From S144-45 sp015494035 (GTDB lineage: Bacteria > Pseudomonadota > Gammaproteobacteria > Xanthomonadales > Marinicellaceae): 64,000 nt of DNA. A program made the translations under genes and the position numbers. This document shows positions 49,234 through 57,627 of this stretch, one piece after another. The notes beneath the pieces were generated by a model that worked only from the letters and a program-made list of their open reading frames with translations, was not told where the DNA came from and ran no database searches. Positions within the stretch are counted from its first letter, which is position 1. The number at the start of each line of letters is the position of its first letter. The stretch spans positions 12,587-76,586 of the forward strand of contig JALUIX010000058.1 in NCBI GenBank assembly GCA_027057345.1, in the 5' to 3' direction.

Positions 49234-50322
49234 TCAGCCATCTTTGATCAGGTCGTGTTTCACGTGAAACACCCGACTTTCCTTGTGCACCGGAAATTGA
49301 TTGGCAATCACCTCCGGATGCAGACTGCTGGCAAAAACCTGCGTATCTATGGTTTCGAATTGGTTAAATACGTGCTGCAGGTGTTCCTGATCCAGTTCCG
49401 CGTCCAGGTCATCCAGACACACCACCGGCCAGCGCCCGGTGGATTCATAAATCATCCGAACCTGGGTCAGGTACATTTCGATGGCCAGCATTTTTTTTTG
49501 TCCGCGCGATAAAATTTTCCGTGCCTCTCCTGGCCCTGCCATGATTCGCACGTCCATGCGATGCGGCCCCACTGTGATGGCACCATAGCGGACATGCTGC
49601 TCATCGTGATGTAAAAGCTCACCCAGTAATTCTTTTTCTTTTTTCCACCCACTGCGGTAGTGCAATTGAATATCTGCTGCCTGCAACAAGCCGCTATTCC
49701 AACGTGAACCACACTGTTCAAGCAGTCGCTCAAAAACGTCGCGTCGCTGGCCATCCAAAGCGGTACCGGTCTCGGCCAGTTGCTCATACCAAAAATGACG
49801 GTCAGTTAAACTGCCGTCGCCTTGTTTCAACATGGCGTTGGCCTGTTGCAGCAGGTAGCGGTATTTTTTCCAGATAAGCAAGTGATCGGGTTTCACGTGA
49901 AACGTCAGCCAATCCAGAAAACGCCGTTTAGTTTCCGGCGGGGAATCCACGAAGTGATAAGAGCCACTGTGGATGGCCACCACAGGCAACAGCAGCGAAA
50001 TGGGCGTAATGCCTTTGAGGGTCTTTTCCTGGAGGCGTGCCTTGACAACACCCTGCTTGTCTTTAGACACGCCAAGTCGGTATTGGTTGCCCGCCTGGAG
50101 GCTTTCAGCAAAGACCGACAAGGATGTCTGTCCGTGGGTAATCATGTTCTGTATGCCACCGGGGCGAAAGGACTTGCCGCTGGACAAAAAATAGATGGCT
50201 TCAAGGAAAGAGGTTTTTCCAATGCCATTGGGCCCGGTCAGGACATTGAGCCCATCAACAGGTTGCCAATCACACTCGTGAAGACTGCGAAAATGACGTG
50301 TGCGCAAGCGCTTCAGGTGCAT
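49234..50322 (-). CDS. recF: DNA replication/repair protein RecF
   Basis: A 362-residue ABC-type ATPase that helps load RecA at gaps. Walker A GPNGIGKT spans residues 30-37 and begins after LKRLRTRHFRSLHECDWQPVDGLNVLT; the signature motif is ILSRGQKKMLAIEMYL and Walker B is PVVCLDDLDAELD. Gap to gyrB is 127 bp, to dnaN 240 bp because of repeat copy G. Normally recF directly follows dnaN, so the spacing is enlarged by the insertion. Confidence 0.97.
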   Translation of the reverse strand: MHLKRLRTRHFRSLHECDWQPVDGLNVLTGPNGIGKTSFLEAIYFLSSGKSFRPGGIQNMITHGQTSLSVFAESLQAGNQYRLGVSKDKQGVVKARLQEKTLKGITPISLLLPVVAIHSGSYHFVDSPPETKRRFLDWLTFHVKPDHLLIWKKYRYLLQQANAMLKQGDGSLTDRHFWYEQLAETGTALDGQRRDVFERLLEQCGSRWNSGLLQAADIQLHYRSGWKKEKELLGELLHHDEQHVRYGAITVGPHRMDVRIMAGPGEARKILSRGQKKMLAIEMYLTQVRMIYESTGRWPVVCLDDLDAELDQEHLQHVFNQFETIDTQVFASSLHPEVIANQFPVHKESRVFHVKHDLIKDG

Positions 50323-50402
50323 GAACCTTCTCAGCGAGTTTCAGAGTAAACGGAGGCCGCCGGATTAGCTCAAAATTGACTGACTAATCCAGTTCTATCT
50401 AA

Positions 50403-50562
50403 GGAGCTTCTGATTGAATCTGATGCGAGCAGATTGTCGTGAAAAATCGTTCAGTTCAAGGCGCAAACCGCACGCAATAACCAGCTATTGTGAAGGTTTG
50501 CAACGCAGAAATGGACGATTTTACGCCGCAAGATGCCGTGTCACGATTCAATCAGAGGCTCC
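50403..50562. repeat. MITE-like repeat copy G (subfamily 1, 160 bp)
   Basis: Full-length copy between recF and dnaN with perfect CTAA duplication (50399-50402 and 50563-50566). Ends GGAGCTTCTGATTGAATC and GATTCAATCAGAGGCTCC. The dnaN stop TAG lies in the right-hand CTAA on the complementary strand (TTAG). Confidence 0.93.
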
Positions 50563-51669
50563 CTAAAGGCGCAAAGGCATAATGATCTGGCGACAGCGAT
50601 TGTTATCCGGGTCTCTCACCACGCAGCTGCTGGTGGCGTCCTTGAAACTGAACAACACATTTTCACTGTCCAGGCTGTTAATCGCATCCAGCAGGTAATT
50701 GACGTTAAACCCGGTACCCAGCTCAGTGATATCGGTTTCCACCGCCAGTTCTTCTTCCGATTCTTCCTGTTCAGGGTTGTATCCGATCAAAACAAGTTTA
50801 TTAGGAGAAATTTTAAACTTAACGCCCTTGTATTGTTCATTGGACAGGATCGAAGCACGCTGGAACGCAGACCGGGCCTGCTCCTTGTTAACCTGCATGG
50901 TGAGATCGATGTCCAGGGGAATCACCAGGTTGTAGTCGGGAAAACGACCATCGATGAGCTTGGAGGTGAAGGCGGTTTGGCCCAGGGTGGCGCTGATATG
51001 GTTGCGGCCAATGTTGATCTGGATAAATTCCGGCGCGTCCTTGAGTAGTTTCTGTAACTCCAGCACCCCTTTGCGGGGAATAATGATCTGGTGTTTGACG
51101 CTTTCGCTATGCGAAAAGGGCGCCTCAGCCAGGGCCAGTCGATGACCGTCGGTGGCCACTGTGCGAATGGTGTTTTCATCCAGCTCCAGCAGCAGCCCGT
51201 TGAGAAAATACCGCACGTCCTGGCTGGCCATGGCAAAAGCGGTTTGCTGTAACAGGCGGATCAGGTCATCAGTCTTTACCTGGAAGCTGTCCACGGCCTG
51301 AACCCCTTCAATCAAGGGGTATTCATCAGCGGGCAACGAAGCGAGGCTGAATCGGCTTCTGTTGGCGCTGACGGTAACCTTGGGGCTGTTTTCAGCCTGG
51401 GTGATGGAAATCAGCGAACCATCGGGCAACGCCTTGCAAATATCAAACATTTTACGGGCCGGTATGGTGGTTTCACCAGGCTGGTGAACTTCCACCGGCA
51501 AGCCACTGCGCATTTCCACTTCCAGGTCGCTACCGGTCACGGTCAGGTGGTCGTTTTCGGCTTTAAAGCAAAAGTTTCCCAGAATGGGCAGTGTCTGTTT
51601 CTTTTCGATCACCCCGATGGTTTGTCCCAGGGCGTGGAGTAAGGTTTCTCGCTGTGCTGTTATTTTCAT
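50563..51669 (-). CDS. dnaN: DNA polymerase III beta sliding clamp
   Basis: A 368-residue ring-forming processivity factor. MKITAQRETLLHALGQTIGVIEKKQTLPILGNFCF at the N-terminus and the C-terminal CRQIIMPLRL (family MPMRL) enclose three clamp domains; VATDGHRLALAE and FPDYNLVIP are typical. The C-terminal residues form part of the client-binding pocket and are intact. Its stop codon is inside the target duplication of repeat copy G, a clean insertion exactly at the gene end. Confidence 0.98.
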   Translation of the reverse strand: MKITAQRETLLHALGQTIGVIEKKQTLPILGNFCFKAENDHLTVTGSDLEVEMRSGLPVEVHQPGETTIPARKMFDICKALPDGSLISITQAENSPKVTVSANRSRFSLASLPADEYPLIEGVQAVDSFQVKTDDLIRLLQQTAFAMASQDVRYFLNGLLLELDENTIRTVATDGHRLALAEAPFSHSESVKHQIIIPRKGVLELQKLLKDAPEFIQINIGRNHISATLGQTAFTSKLIDGRFPDYNLVIPLDIDLTMQVNKEQARSAFQRASILSNEQYKGVKFKISPNKLVLIGYNPEQEESEEELAVETDITELGTGFNVNYLLDAINSLDSENVLFSFKDATSSCVVRDPDNNRCRQIIMPLRL

Positions 51670-51710
51670 TATCTTTATAAAAACCAGTAGTTATAGGCTT
51701 GGAACAAGTC

Positions 51711-51830
51711 CGTGGATAAGCGCTTAAGTGATTGATTTTAAGGCAAAAGAAGCGCCGAGTGCAAAAGGATTAAGCTGTGGATAAGCTGTGTTTAAGTTTA
51801 GCGGCTGTTTTTATCCCCGACTTATCCACA
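51711..51830. promoter_or_regulatory. oriC: DnaA-box cluster, candidate oriC or dnaN/dnaA control region
   Basis: Four DnaA-box-like sequences in 120 bp: CGTGGATAA (51711-51719), TGTGGATAA (51776-51784, perfect), TTATCCCCG (51811-51819, two mismatches) and TTATCCACA (51822-51830, perfect). The spacer is relatively AT-rich near 51670-51760. The dnaA-rpmH spacer, the usual location in pseudomonads, shows no box. Repeat copy H begins 38 bp away. Confidence 0.7.
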
Positions 51831-51867
51831 GCTTGCCCACAGGTATTGAGCCATGTTGTTCATCTAG

Positions 51868-52029
51868 GGAAGCTCTGGTCGAATCGTGACACGGCGCCTT
51901 GCGGCGTAAAAGCGCCCATTTCTGCGTTGCAAACCTTCACAATAGCTTGTGTTATTGCGTGCGGCTTGCGCCTTGAACTGAACGATTTTTCACGACAATC
52001 TGCTCGCGCCAAATTCAATCAGAGCTTCC
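51868..52029. repeat. MITE-like repeat copy H (subfamily 1, reverse, 162 bp)
   Basis: Full-length copy between dnaA and the DnaA-box cluster, with perfect CTAG flanks (51864-51867, 52030-52033). Ends GGAAGCTCTGGTCGAATC and AATTCAATCAGAGCTTCC. Central CAATAGC...TTATTG hairpin has one change. Confidence 0.93.
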
Positions 52030-52047
52030 CTAGTGACAATACAAGGC

Positions 52048-53397
52048 TTATTCCGTGAGCAGATTGATGAGTTTTTGCCTGTCTTCGGCGAAATCGGGTT
52101 CCTCGTTAAACAACTGTTGCATTTTGCGGCAGGCATGCAGCACCGTGGTGTGATCGCGGCCGCCGAAGGCCTCGCCAATTTCCGGCAGGCTTTTGTCCGT
52201 GAGTTCCTTGGCCAGGTACATGGCCAACTGGCGGGGCCGTGCAATGGAGCGGGTGCGTTTTTTGGAAAGCAGGTCAGAAAGACGAATGCCGTAGTAATTG
52301 GCCGTGGCTTTCTGAATGTTTTCAATGGTGACCTGACGGTGGTGAATGGTGAATAGTTCACGCAGTGTCTGCTTGGTAAATTCAATGTCGATGGTGGCGC
52401 CGGTAAAGCGTGCATTGGCCCAAAGGGTGTTGAGCGCGCCTTCCAGCTCGCGAATATTGGAGCGCAATTTTTTGGCAATGTAAAAAGCCACCTGGTCGGA
52501 AATGTTGATGCCCTGCTGGCGTGCCTTCTGTAACAGGATGGCCACTCGGGTTTCGAAATCCGGCGGGTCAATGGCCACGCTCAGGCCCCAGCCCAGCCGG
52601 GATTTAAGGCGGTTCTTCAAGCCATTGACCTCTTTCGGGTAGCGGTCACAGGTGATGATGACCCGTTGCTTGAGTTCAAGCAGGGAGTTAAAGGTGTGAA
52701 AGAACTCTTCCTGGGTGCGCTCCTTGCCGGCAAAAAACTGGATGTCGTCAATCAACAGGGCATCCACGGAACGAAACTGCTCCTTCAACTGGTCCATTTC
52801 CTGATTTTTAATGGCACGAATGGTGGCGTTTACAAACTGTTCGGAATGCGTGTAGTAAACAATGGCGTTGGGCTGCAGTTCCAGAATGCGGTTGCCAATG
52901 GCGTGCAGCAGGTGGGTTTTGCCCAGCCCGGTGGATCCATACAGCAGCAAGGGATTGTATTCCACCTGGGGTTCTTCGGCGATCTGCAGGGCTGAATGCT
53001 TGGCAATGGTGTTGGACTGACCTTCAACAAAGTTATCAAAGGTAAAGCGTGGGTCGATGTTGGATTGCAAGCGCGCCTGCGGGCGTTCCGGCAAGGCACT
53101 GGGCCGTTTGCGTTTTGGCAGGCTGCCATCGGCACTCAAATGCAGCGTGACCTCACAGGGTTGCTGGCGGATTTCATTGCAGGCGGCGCGAATCAGGGGC
53201 AGGTAATTATCACGCACCCGCTGTGCCACGATTTCGTTGGGCGCAAAAAGATCCAGCCCGTTGTCTGTTTCCGTGAAACGCAGGGGTTTGAGAAAAAGGG
53301 CGATATCACTGCTGTCGATTTCCACCTGAAGGCGATTGACGCATTTATCCCAAAGGGTTGGTTGTTCCTTGTTGCTGGTGTCTGTTTTGGCATTCAT
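52048..53397 (-). CDS. dnaA: Chromosomal replication initiator DnaA
   Basis: A 449-residue AAA+ initiator that binds DnaA boxes and melts oriC. Domain I starts LWDKCVNRLQVEIDSSDIALFLKPL; Walker A is LLYGSTGLGKTHLLHAIG, Walker B ALLIDDIQFFAGKERTQEEFFHTFN, and domain IV carries RSIARPRQLAMYLAKELTDKSLPEIGEAFGGRDHTTVLHACRKM. Start MNAKTDTSNKEQPTLWDK was chosen because the upstream 39 codons of open frame are not conserved. Stop TAA is 18 bp before the left flank of repeat copy H. Confidence 0.98.
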   Translation of the reverse strand: MNAKTDTSNKEQPTLWDKCVNRLQVEIDSSDIALFLKPLRFTETDNGLDLFAPNEIVAQRVRDNYLPLIRAACNEIRQQPCEVTLHLSADGSLPKRKRPSALPERPQARLQSNIDPRFTFDNFVEGQSNTIAKHSALQIAEEPQVEYNPLLLYGSTGLGKTHLLHAIGNRILELQPNAIVYYTHSEQFVNATIRAIKNQEMDQLKEQFRSVDALLIDDIQFFAGKERTQEEFFHTFNSLLELKQRVIITCDRYPKEVNGLKNRLKSRLGWGLSVAIDPPDFETRVAILLQKARQQGINISDQVAFYIAKKLRSNIRELEGALNTLWANARFTGATIDIEFTKQTLRELFTIHHRQVTIENIQKATANYYGIRLSDLLSKKRTRSIARPRQLAMYLAKELTDKSLPEIGEAFGGRDHTTVLHACRKMQQLFNEEPDFAEDRQKLINLLTE

Positions 53398-53740
53398 AGT
53401 GTTTTTTCTTGCGGTGTTTGAAGGTCCGTTCCAACACGTGTGACCCATGGAGGCAGATTTTTCGAAGTGGCGGCTAAACCAGCTTGTGTCATTCAGGCGA
53501 ATTTCAGGCGGCAAGGTTCAGGACAGAGAAGAGAAAACCGGCCGGCCAACGCGGCCTCAAAAACCGCTTTGCCCTTGAAAATACACGCAAAAACGGGTAT
53601 GCTTCACCACCTTTTGAGGAAGTGCTGTGCCTGCCATCTGGCCCGTTCTGATGTTTCGGGCAAGAAAACCAGCGGCCCGGCGGTTCCTTTTTTTGTTGTA
53701 AGCAGCCCTTACCACAGCGAATTCAGACGGAAAGAATACC
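53398..53740. other. dnaA-rpmH divergent spacer (343 bp)
   Basis: No gene and no DnaA box recognised. It holds the dnaA upstream region on the left and the rpmH promoter on the right; the motif GGCAAG and a few short inverted repeats are not convincing features. Confidence 0.6.
53575..53603 (+). promoter_or_regulatory. Sigma-70 promoter of rpmH-rnpA
   Basis: TTGAAA (53575-53580), 17-base spacer, TATGCT (53598-53603), about 140 bases before rpmH. Confidence 0.65.
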
Positions 53741-53881
53741 ATGAAAAGAACTTATCAACCCAGCAAAATCAAGCGCGCCAGAACTCACGGTTTTCGTGCC
53801 CGCATGAAAACCGCCGGCGGCCGTGCCGTGATTAATGCACGCCGTGCCAAAGGCCGTAAAAGACTGACTGTTTCCGGTTAA
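53741..53881 (+). CDS. rpmH: 50S ribosomal protein L34
   Basis: A 46-residue ribosomal protein. The sequence begins MKRTYQPSKIKRARTHGF, continues RARMKTAGGRAVINARRAKG and ends RKRLTVSG, the complete L34 pattern. Upstream GACGGAAAGAATACC provides a ribosome site. First gene of the rpmH-rnpA-yidC block facing dnaA. Confidence 0.97.
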   Translation: MKRTYQPSKIKRARTHGFRARMKTAGGRAVINARRAKGRKRLTVSG

Positions 53882-54009
53882 ATCCAGCCAGTAACCGAAA
53901 CCACACAAGGCAGCCGGCGGGAACAAACCAACCCGGTGGCTGCTTTGTTTTCATCCTGGCCGGGAAAAACCGGTGCCCTGTTCTTTCGCAACACCGGCCA
54001 CAACGTTCG

Positions 54010-54444
54010 ATGACCCCCACCGGAAAAAACACGTCACAGCCAAGTCCTGAACCAACGCCTGTAGGCGCGACGTTCCCCAAGACTGCCCGCTTGCTGGATA
54101 AAAAACAGTTTGACCAGGTTTTTTCTCAAGCCCTGAAAGTCTCCGACAGGCATTTCCTGATTCTGATGCACCAGCGAGCCAAGACTCCCGGCGAAAAAAT
54201 CGCCGTGCCACGCCTGGGGCTGATTGTCTCCAAAAAAGTGGACAAACGGGCCGTGGGGCGAAATCGGATCAAACGCCAGGTACGGGAAAGTTTTCGCCAG
54301 CAACAGCAGCTGCCTGGGTGTGATTTCGTCGTGATCGGCCGGCCGGCAGCCAGCCAGGCGACCAATACCGAATTGCGCCAGAGCCTCGATCGCTTGTGGC
54401 AACAGGCCGGTCTCAAATTCAACCAACGCAGAAATTCATCATGA
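54010..54444 (+). CDS. rnpA: Ribonuclease P protein component
   Basis: A 144-residue protein cofactor of RNase P for tRNA 5' maturation. Core: FPKTARLLDKKQFDQVFSQALKVSDRHFLILM, then PRLGLIVSKKVDKRAVGRNRIKRQVRESFRQQQQLPGCDFVVIGRP, with the RNA-contacting RNR motif. About 20 N-terminal residues before FPKTARLL are longer than usual; a later start is possible. Its stop overlaps the yidC start (ATGA), so yidD, often located between them, is absent. Confidence 0.95.
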   Translation: MTPTGKNTSQPSPEPTPVGATFPKTARLLDKKQFDQVFSQALKVSDRHFLILMHQRAKTPGEKIAVPRLGLIVSKKVDKRAVGRNRIKRQVRESFRQQQQLPGCDFVVIGRPAASQATNTELRQSLDRLWQQAGLKFNQRRNSS

Positions 54445-56147
54445 ATAACACCCGCCCTCTTCTTTTTGCCGCCCTGTTTTTTCTCGGCTTTGCCCTGTAC
54501 CAGAACTGGCAACAGGATTATGGCAGCCAGCCGACAGCAGGCAGTGACAGCTCACAAGCCGCTGAGAAAACAACCTCAGCCAGCGAAAGTGTGCCATCAA
54601 TGGATGAGGCACCGCAGGCCAAAACCGGACAGCAAAAGGAAGAAAAACCGGAAAAGTCCCCACTGTTGGCAGACGGAGAAAAAACGCCAGAAACTTCTCG
54701 TGGCAGGCTGGTGGAAATCAATAACGGCGTATTGAAACTGAAAATTGACACGCAGGGCGCGGGCATCAAATACGCTGAATTGCTGGACTACCCGGTGGAA
54801 AAAGGCGCCGACACCAACGTGGTGTTGATGAATGATGTGAAAGGCGATCGCTATTACGCCCAAAGTGGCCTGGTGTCCAATGCACCGGCCCCTGATCACC
54901 GGCAGGTATTTGAAACCCCCCATGAGAGCGTGGATGCCACCGGCACAGCCGTCGATATTCCTTTTAGCTGGGAAAAAGACGGGGTCAAAGTCACCAAAAC
55001 CTATCACGTTGAGCCCAATTCTTACGTGATCTCCGTCAAACAGACGGTGGAAAACCAGAGCGGCCAGCCCTGGACGGGATACGCATATCAACAATTGCAG
55101 CGCAATAACCCCTGGGAAGGCAAGAAAAGCGGCTTTACTGACCCCGGCCGCATGTCGCTGAAAGGCGCGTCTTTTTACGACCAGGAAGAAGGCTACACCA
55201 AAGTGCCTTTCAAAGACATGAAGGAAAACGCCGAAGAGGGTGAGCCGCCGGTGGAAGCCACCGTCAATAAGGGCTGGATTGCCATGGTGCAACACTATTT
55301 CCTGTCGTCTATTATCGACGACAAGGAACCATTGAAAGTGCAAACGCGTTACCTGCCGGATTCACCAACCCCTTATCTGATCCGCTTCCTGACCCCGACC
55401 CGCACCGTGCAACCTGGCCAACGCCAGGATTTTGAAGCCACATTGTTTGTGGGGCCAAAACTGCAGAAAGTATTGCCCACGGTGGCCGAAGGCCTGGAAC
55501 TGACCGTGGACTACGGGATTTTCACCGTGATTGCCAAGCCGCTGTTTTCGGTCTTGTCCTTCATTTATTCCTTTGTGCTCAACTGGGGCTGGTCAATCGT
55601 CATTCTGACCATTCTGATCAAGCTGGCCTTTTTCAAACTGACCGAATCCCAGTACAAATCCATGGCCCGCATGCGCAAGCTGCAGCCACGCATTCAAACC
55701 CTGAAAGAGCGCCACAAGGGCAATCGTCAGCGTTTCAACGAAGAAATGATGAAGCTGTACCAGAAAGAAAATGTCAATCCGCTGGGCGGCTGTCTGCCCA
55801 TGTTGGTGCAGATCCCGGTCTTTATTGCCCTGTACTGGGTTCTGCTGGAAAGTGTGGAACTGCGTCAGGCGCCGTTTATCCTGTGGTTGCAGGATCTGTC
55901 CAGCCCCGATCCCTATTATATTCTGCCGGCCATCAATGCCGCGGCCATGTACATGACACAGCGCCTCTCACCCACGCCCGGCATGGACCCTGTGCAACAG
56001 AAAGTGATGAAGTTCATGCCACTGGGCTTCTCCATCATGTTTGCCTTCTTCCAGTCTGGCCTGGTGCTTTACTGGGCGGTCAACAGCAGCTTGTCGCTGT
56101 TGCAGCAATGGGTGATCACCAAGCGCATTGAAAAACAGGCCAACTGA
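54441..56147 (+). CDS. yidC: Membrane protein insertase YidC
   Basis: A 568-residue Oxa1-family insertase for inner-membrane proteins. A first transmembrane helix (RPLLFAALFFLGFALYQNW) is followed by a large periplasmic domain (residues ~30-340, beta-supersandwich) and the conserved five-helix core: YGIFTVIAKPLFSVLSFIYSFVLNWGWSIVILTILIKLAFF, the cytoplasmic loop with RMRKLQPRIQTLKERHKGNRQRFNEEMMKLYQKENVNPLGGCLPMLVQIPVFIALYWVLL, and the Arg (KLAFFKL... ) groove region. Start MNNTRPLLF was selected; an upstream in-frame ATG lies within rnpA. Confidence 0.97.
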   Translation: MNNTRPLLFAALFFLGFALYQNWQQDYGSQPTAGSDSSQAAEKTTSASESVPSMDEAPQAKTGQQKEEKPEKSPLLADGEKTPETSRGRLVEINNGVLKLKIDTQGAGIKYAELLDYPVEKGADTNVVLMNDVKGDRYYAQSGLVSNAPAPDHRQVFETPHESVDATGTAVDIPFSWEKDGVKVTKTYHVEPNSYVISVKQTVENQSGQPWTGYAYQQLQRNNPWEGKKSGFTDPGRMSLKGASFYDQEEGYTKVPFKDMKENAEEGEPPVEATVNKGWIAMVQHYFLSSIIDDKEPLKVQTRYLPDSPTPYLIRFLTPTRTVQPGQRQDFEATLFVGPKLQKVLPTVAEGLELTVDYGIFTVIAKPLFSVLSFIYSFVLNWGWSIVILTILIKLAFFKLTESQYKSMARMRKLQPRIQTLKERHKGNRQRFNEEMMKLYQKENVNPLGGCLPMLVQIPVFIALYWVLLESVELRQAPFILWLQDLSSPDPYYILPAINAAAMYMTQRLSPTPGMDPVQQKVMKFMPLGFSIMFAFFQSGLVLYWAVNSSLSLLQQWVITKRIEKQAN

Positions 56148-56184
56148 ATCCACTGAGCCTGAACGCCCGGCGCAATCACCCAAT

Positions 56185-57588
56185 ATGAACGACACCACAG
56201 ACACCATCGCCGCCATCGCCACCGCGCCAGGGGTGGGCGGCGTGGGTATTGTGCGCGTGTCCGGGCCGCAGGCCGCGCAAATAGCCAGGGCCATTACCGG
56301 CACGGTGCCGCCGCCCCGGCAGGCGATCTTCAGGCCGTTTCGCTGGCCAGCAGCCACGCAATCCGAAGACGAAAACAGGCCATCGCAGCCTGCTGCCGGT
56401 GAGAAAATCGACAGCGGCGTGGTGCTTTATTTTCCGAATCCGGCCTCGTTTACCGGCGAGGACGTGGTGGAATTCCAGGGCCACGGCGGGCCGGTAGTGA
56501 TGAACCTCCTGTTGCAGGCGGTGCTGGCTGCCGGAGCGCGACTGGCGCAGCCGGGCGAGTTTTCCCAGCGGGCTTTTCTTAACGGCAAGATTGACTTGGT
56601 GCAGGCCGAGGCCATTGCCGATTTGATCAGCAGCAGCAGCGAACAGGCTGCACTGGCCGCACAAAGGGCCTTGTCCGGGGAATTTTCCGCCCAGATAGAG
56701 GGCTTGTTACAGCAATTGATCCGCCTGCGCGTGTGGGTGGAGGCGGCCATCGACTTTGCCGAAGAGGAAATAGACTTTCTGGCCGATGAACAGCTGCAGG
56801 CCACCCTGGAAGACATCAATCAACGCATGCAGAACCTGTTACGCCAGACCACCGCCGGGGCCATGCTTAACCGCGGTTTTGTGCTGGCGCTGGCCGGCGT
56901 GCCCAATGCCGGCAAATCGTCGTTGTTAAACCGTCTTGCCCGCCAGGAAAGCGCCATTGTTTCGGCACAGGCCGGCACCACTCGGGACGTGCTCAAGGAA
57001 ACCATACAGATTCAGGGCATACCGACCACGGTGCTGGACACCGCCGGCTTGCATGACACCGAAAACCCGGTGGAACGTGAAGGCATTCGCCGTGCCCAGC
57101 GCGCCATGCGCGAAGCCGATCTGGTGCTGGTGGTGGTCGATGCCAGCCAGCCGCTGGACACGCAACAGCAGGCACTGGCGGATCTGCCGACGCACAGCCG
57201 CACCCTGTTTGTGATCAACAAGCTGGATCTGAACGCAAACACCGAACCTTTCAGGCAGTGGGCACAGTTGCTTCACTCCCCATGGGTGGAGATTTCAGCC
57301 ACCGAAGGCACCGGGCTGGAAGCCCTGCAGGAGGCCATTGTGCAGGCCATCACCGGACACAAACAGCTGGAAACCACCTACCTGGCCCGAACCCGTCACG
57401 TGCAGCAATTGCAAGAAACCGCCGAGCACCTGCGCATTGCCCGCCAGCAACTGGTGGAAAATCAGGCCGGTGAACTGGTAGCCGAAGAATTGCGCCTGGC
57501 GCAGCAGGCACTGAACGCCATCACCGGCGAATTCAGCAGCGATGATTTGCTGGGTGAGATTTTTTCGTCGTTTTGCATCGGCAAGTAA
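56185..57588 (+). CDS. mnmE: tRNA modification GTPase MnmE
   Basis: A 467-residue GTPase that with MnmG forms the cmnm5 group on wobble uridines. MNDTTDTIAAIATAPGVGGVGIVRVSG starts the formyl-THF-binding domain; the G domain contains GVPNAGKSSLLNRL (G1), GTTRDVLKE (G2), DTAGLHDTENPVEREG (G3) and NKLD (G4); the conserved C-terminal FCIGK is present with its essential Cys. Start chosen by family; an open frame runs upstream into yidC. A truncated repeat copy begins 8 bases beyond the stop. Confidence 0.98.
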   Translation: MNDTTDTIAAIATAPGVGGVGIVRVSGPQAAQIARAITGTVPPPRQAIFRPFRWPAATQSEDENRPSQPAAGEKIDSGVVLYFPNPASFTGEDVVEFQGHGGPVVMNLLLQAVLAAGARLAQPGEFSQRAFLNGKIDLVQAEAIADLISSSSEQAALAAQRALSGEFSAQIEGLLQQLIRLRVWVEAAIDFAEEEIDFLADEQLQATLEDINQRMQNLLRQTTAGAMLNRGFVLALAGVPNAGKSSLLNRLARQESAIVSAQAGTTRDVLKETIQIQGIPTTVLDTAGLHDTENPVEREGIRRAQRAMREADLVLVVVDASQPLDTQQQALADLPTHSRTLFVINKLDLNANTEPFRQWAQLLHSPWVEISATEGTGLEALQEAIVQAITGHKQLETTYLARTRHVQQLQETAEHLRIARQQLVENQAGELVAEELRLAQQALNAITGEFSSDDLLGEIFSSFCIGK

Positions 57589-57595
57589 GGCTTAG

Positions 57596-57623
57596 GGAGC
57601 CTCTGATTGAATCGTGACACGGC
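57596..57623. repeat. MITE-like repeat fragment I (28 bp, one end)
   Basis: GGAGCCTCTGATTGAATC and the next bases GTGACACGGC match copies C and H exactly at one end; the left flank is TTAG (57592-57595). The remainder is missing and the TonB receptor gene's stop follows within 5 bases, so it is a terminal fragment. Confidence 0.75.
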
Positions 57624-57627
57624 CCGG

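Noticed and set aside
53398..53740. oriC between dnaA and rpmH
   Set aside because: No TTATCCACA-like box was seen in this spacer, only a shortened ACCACAG-type sequence.
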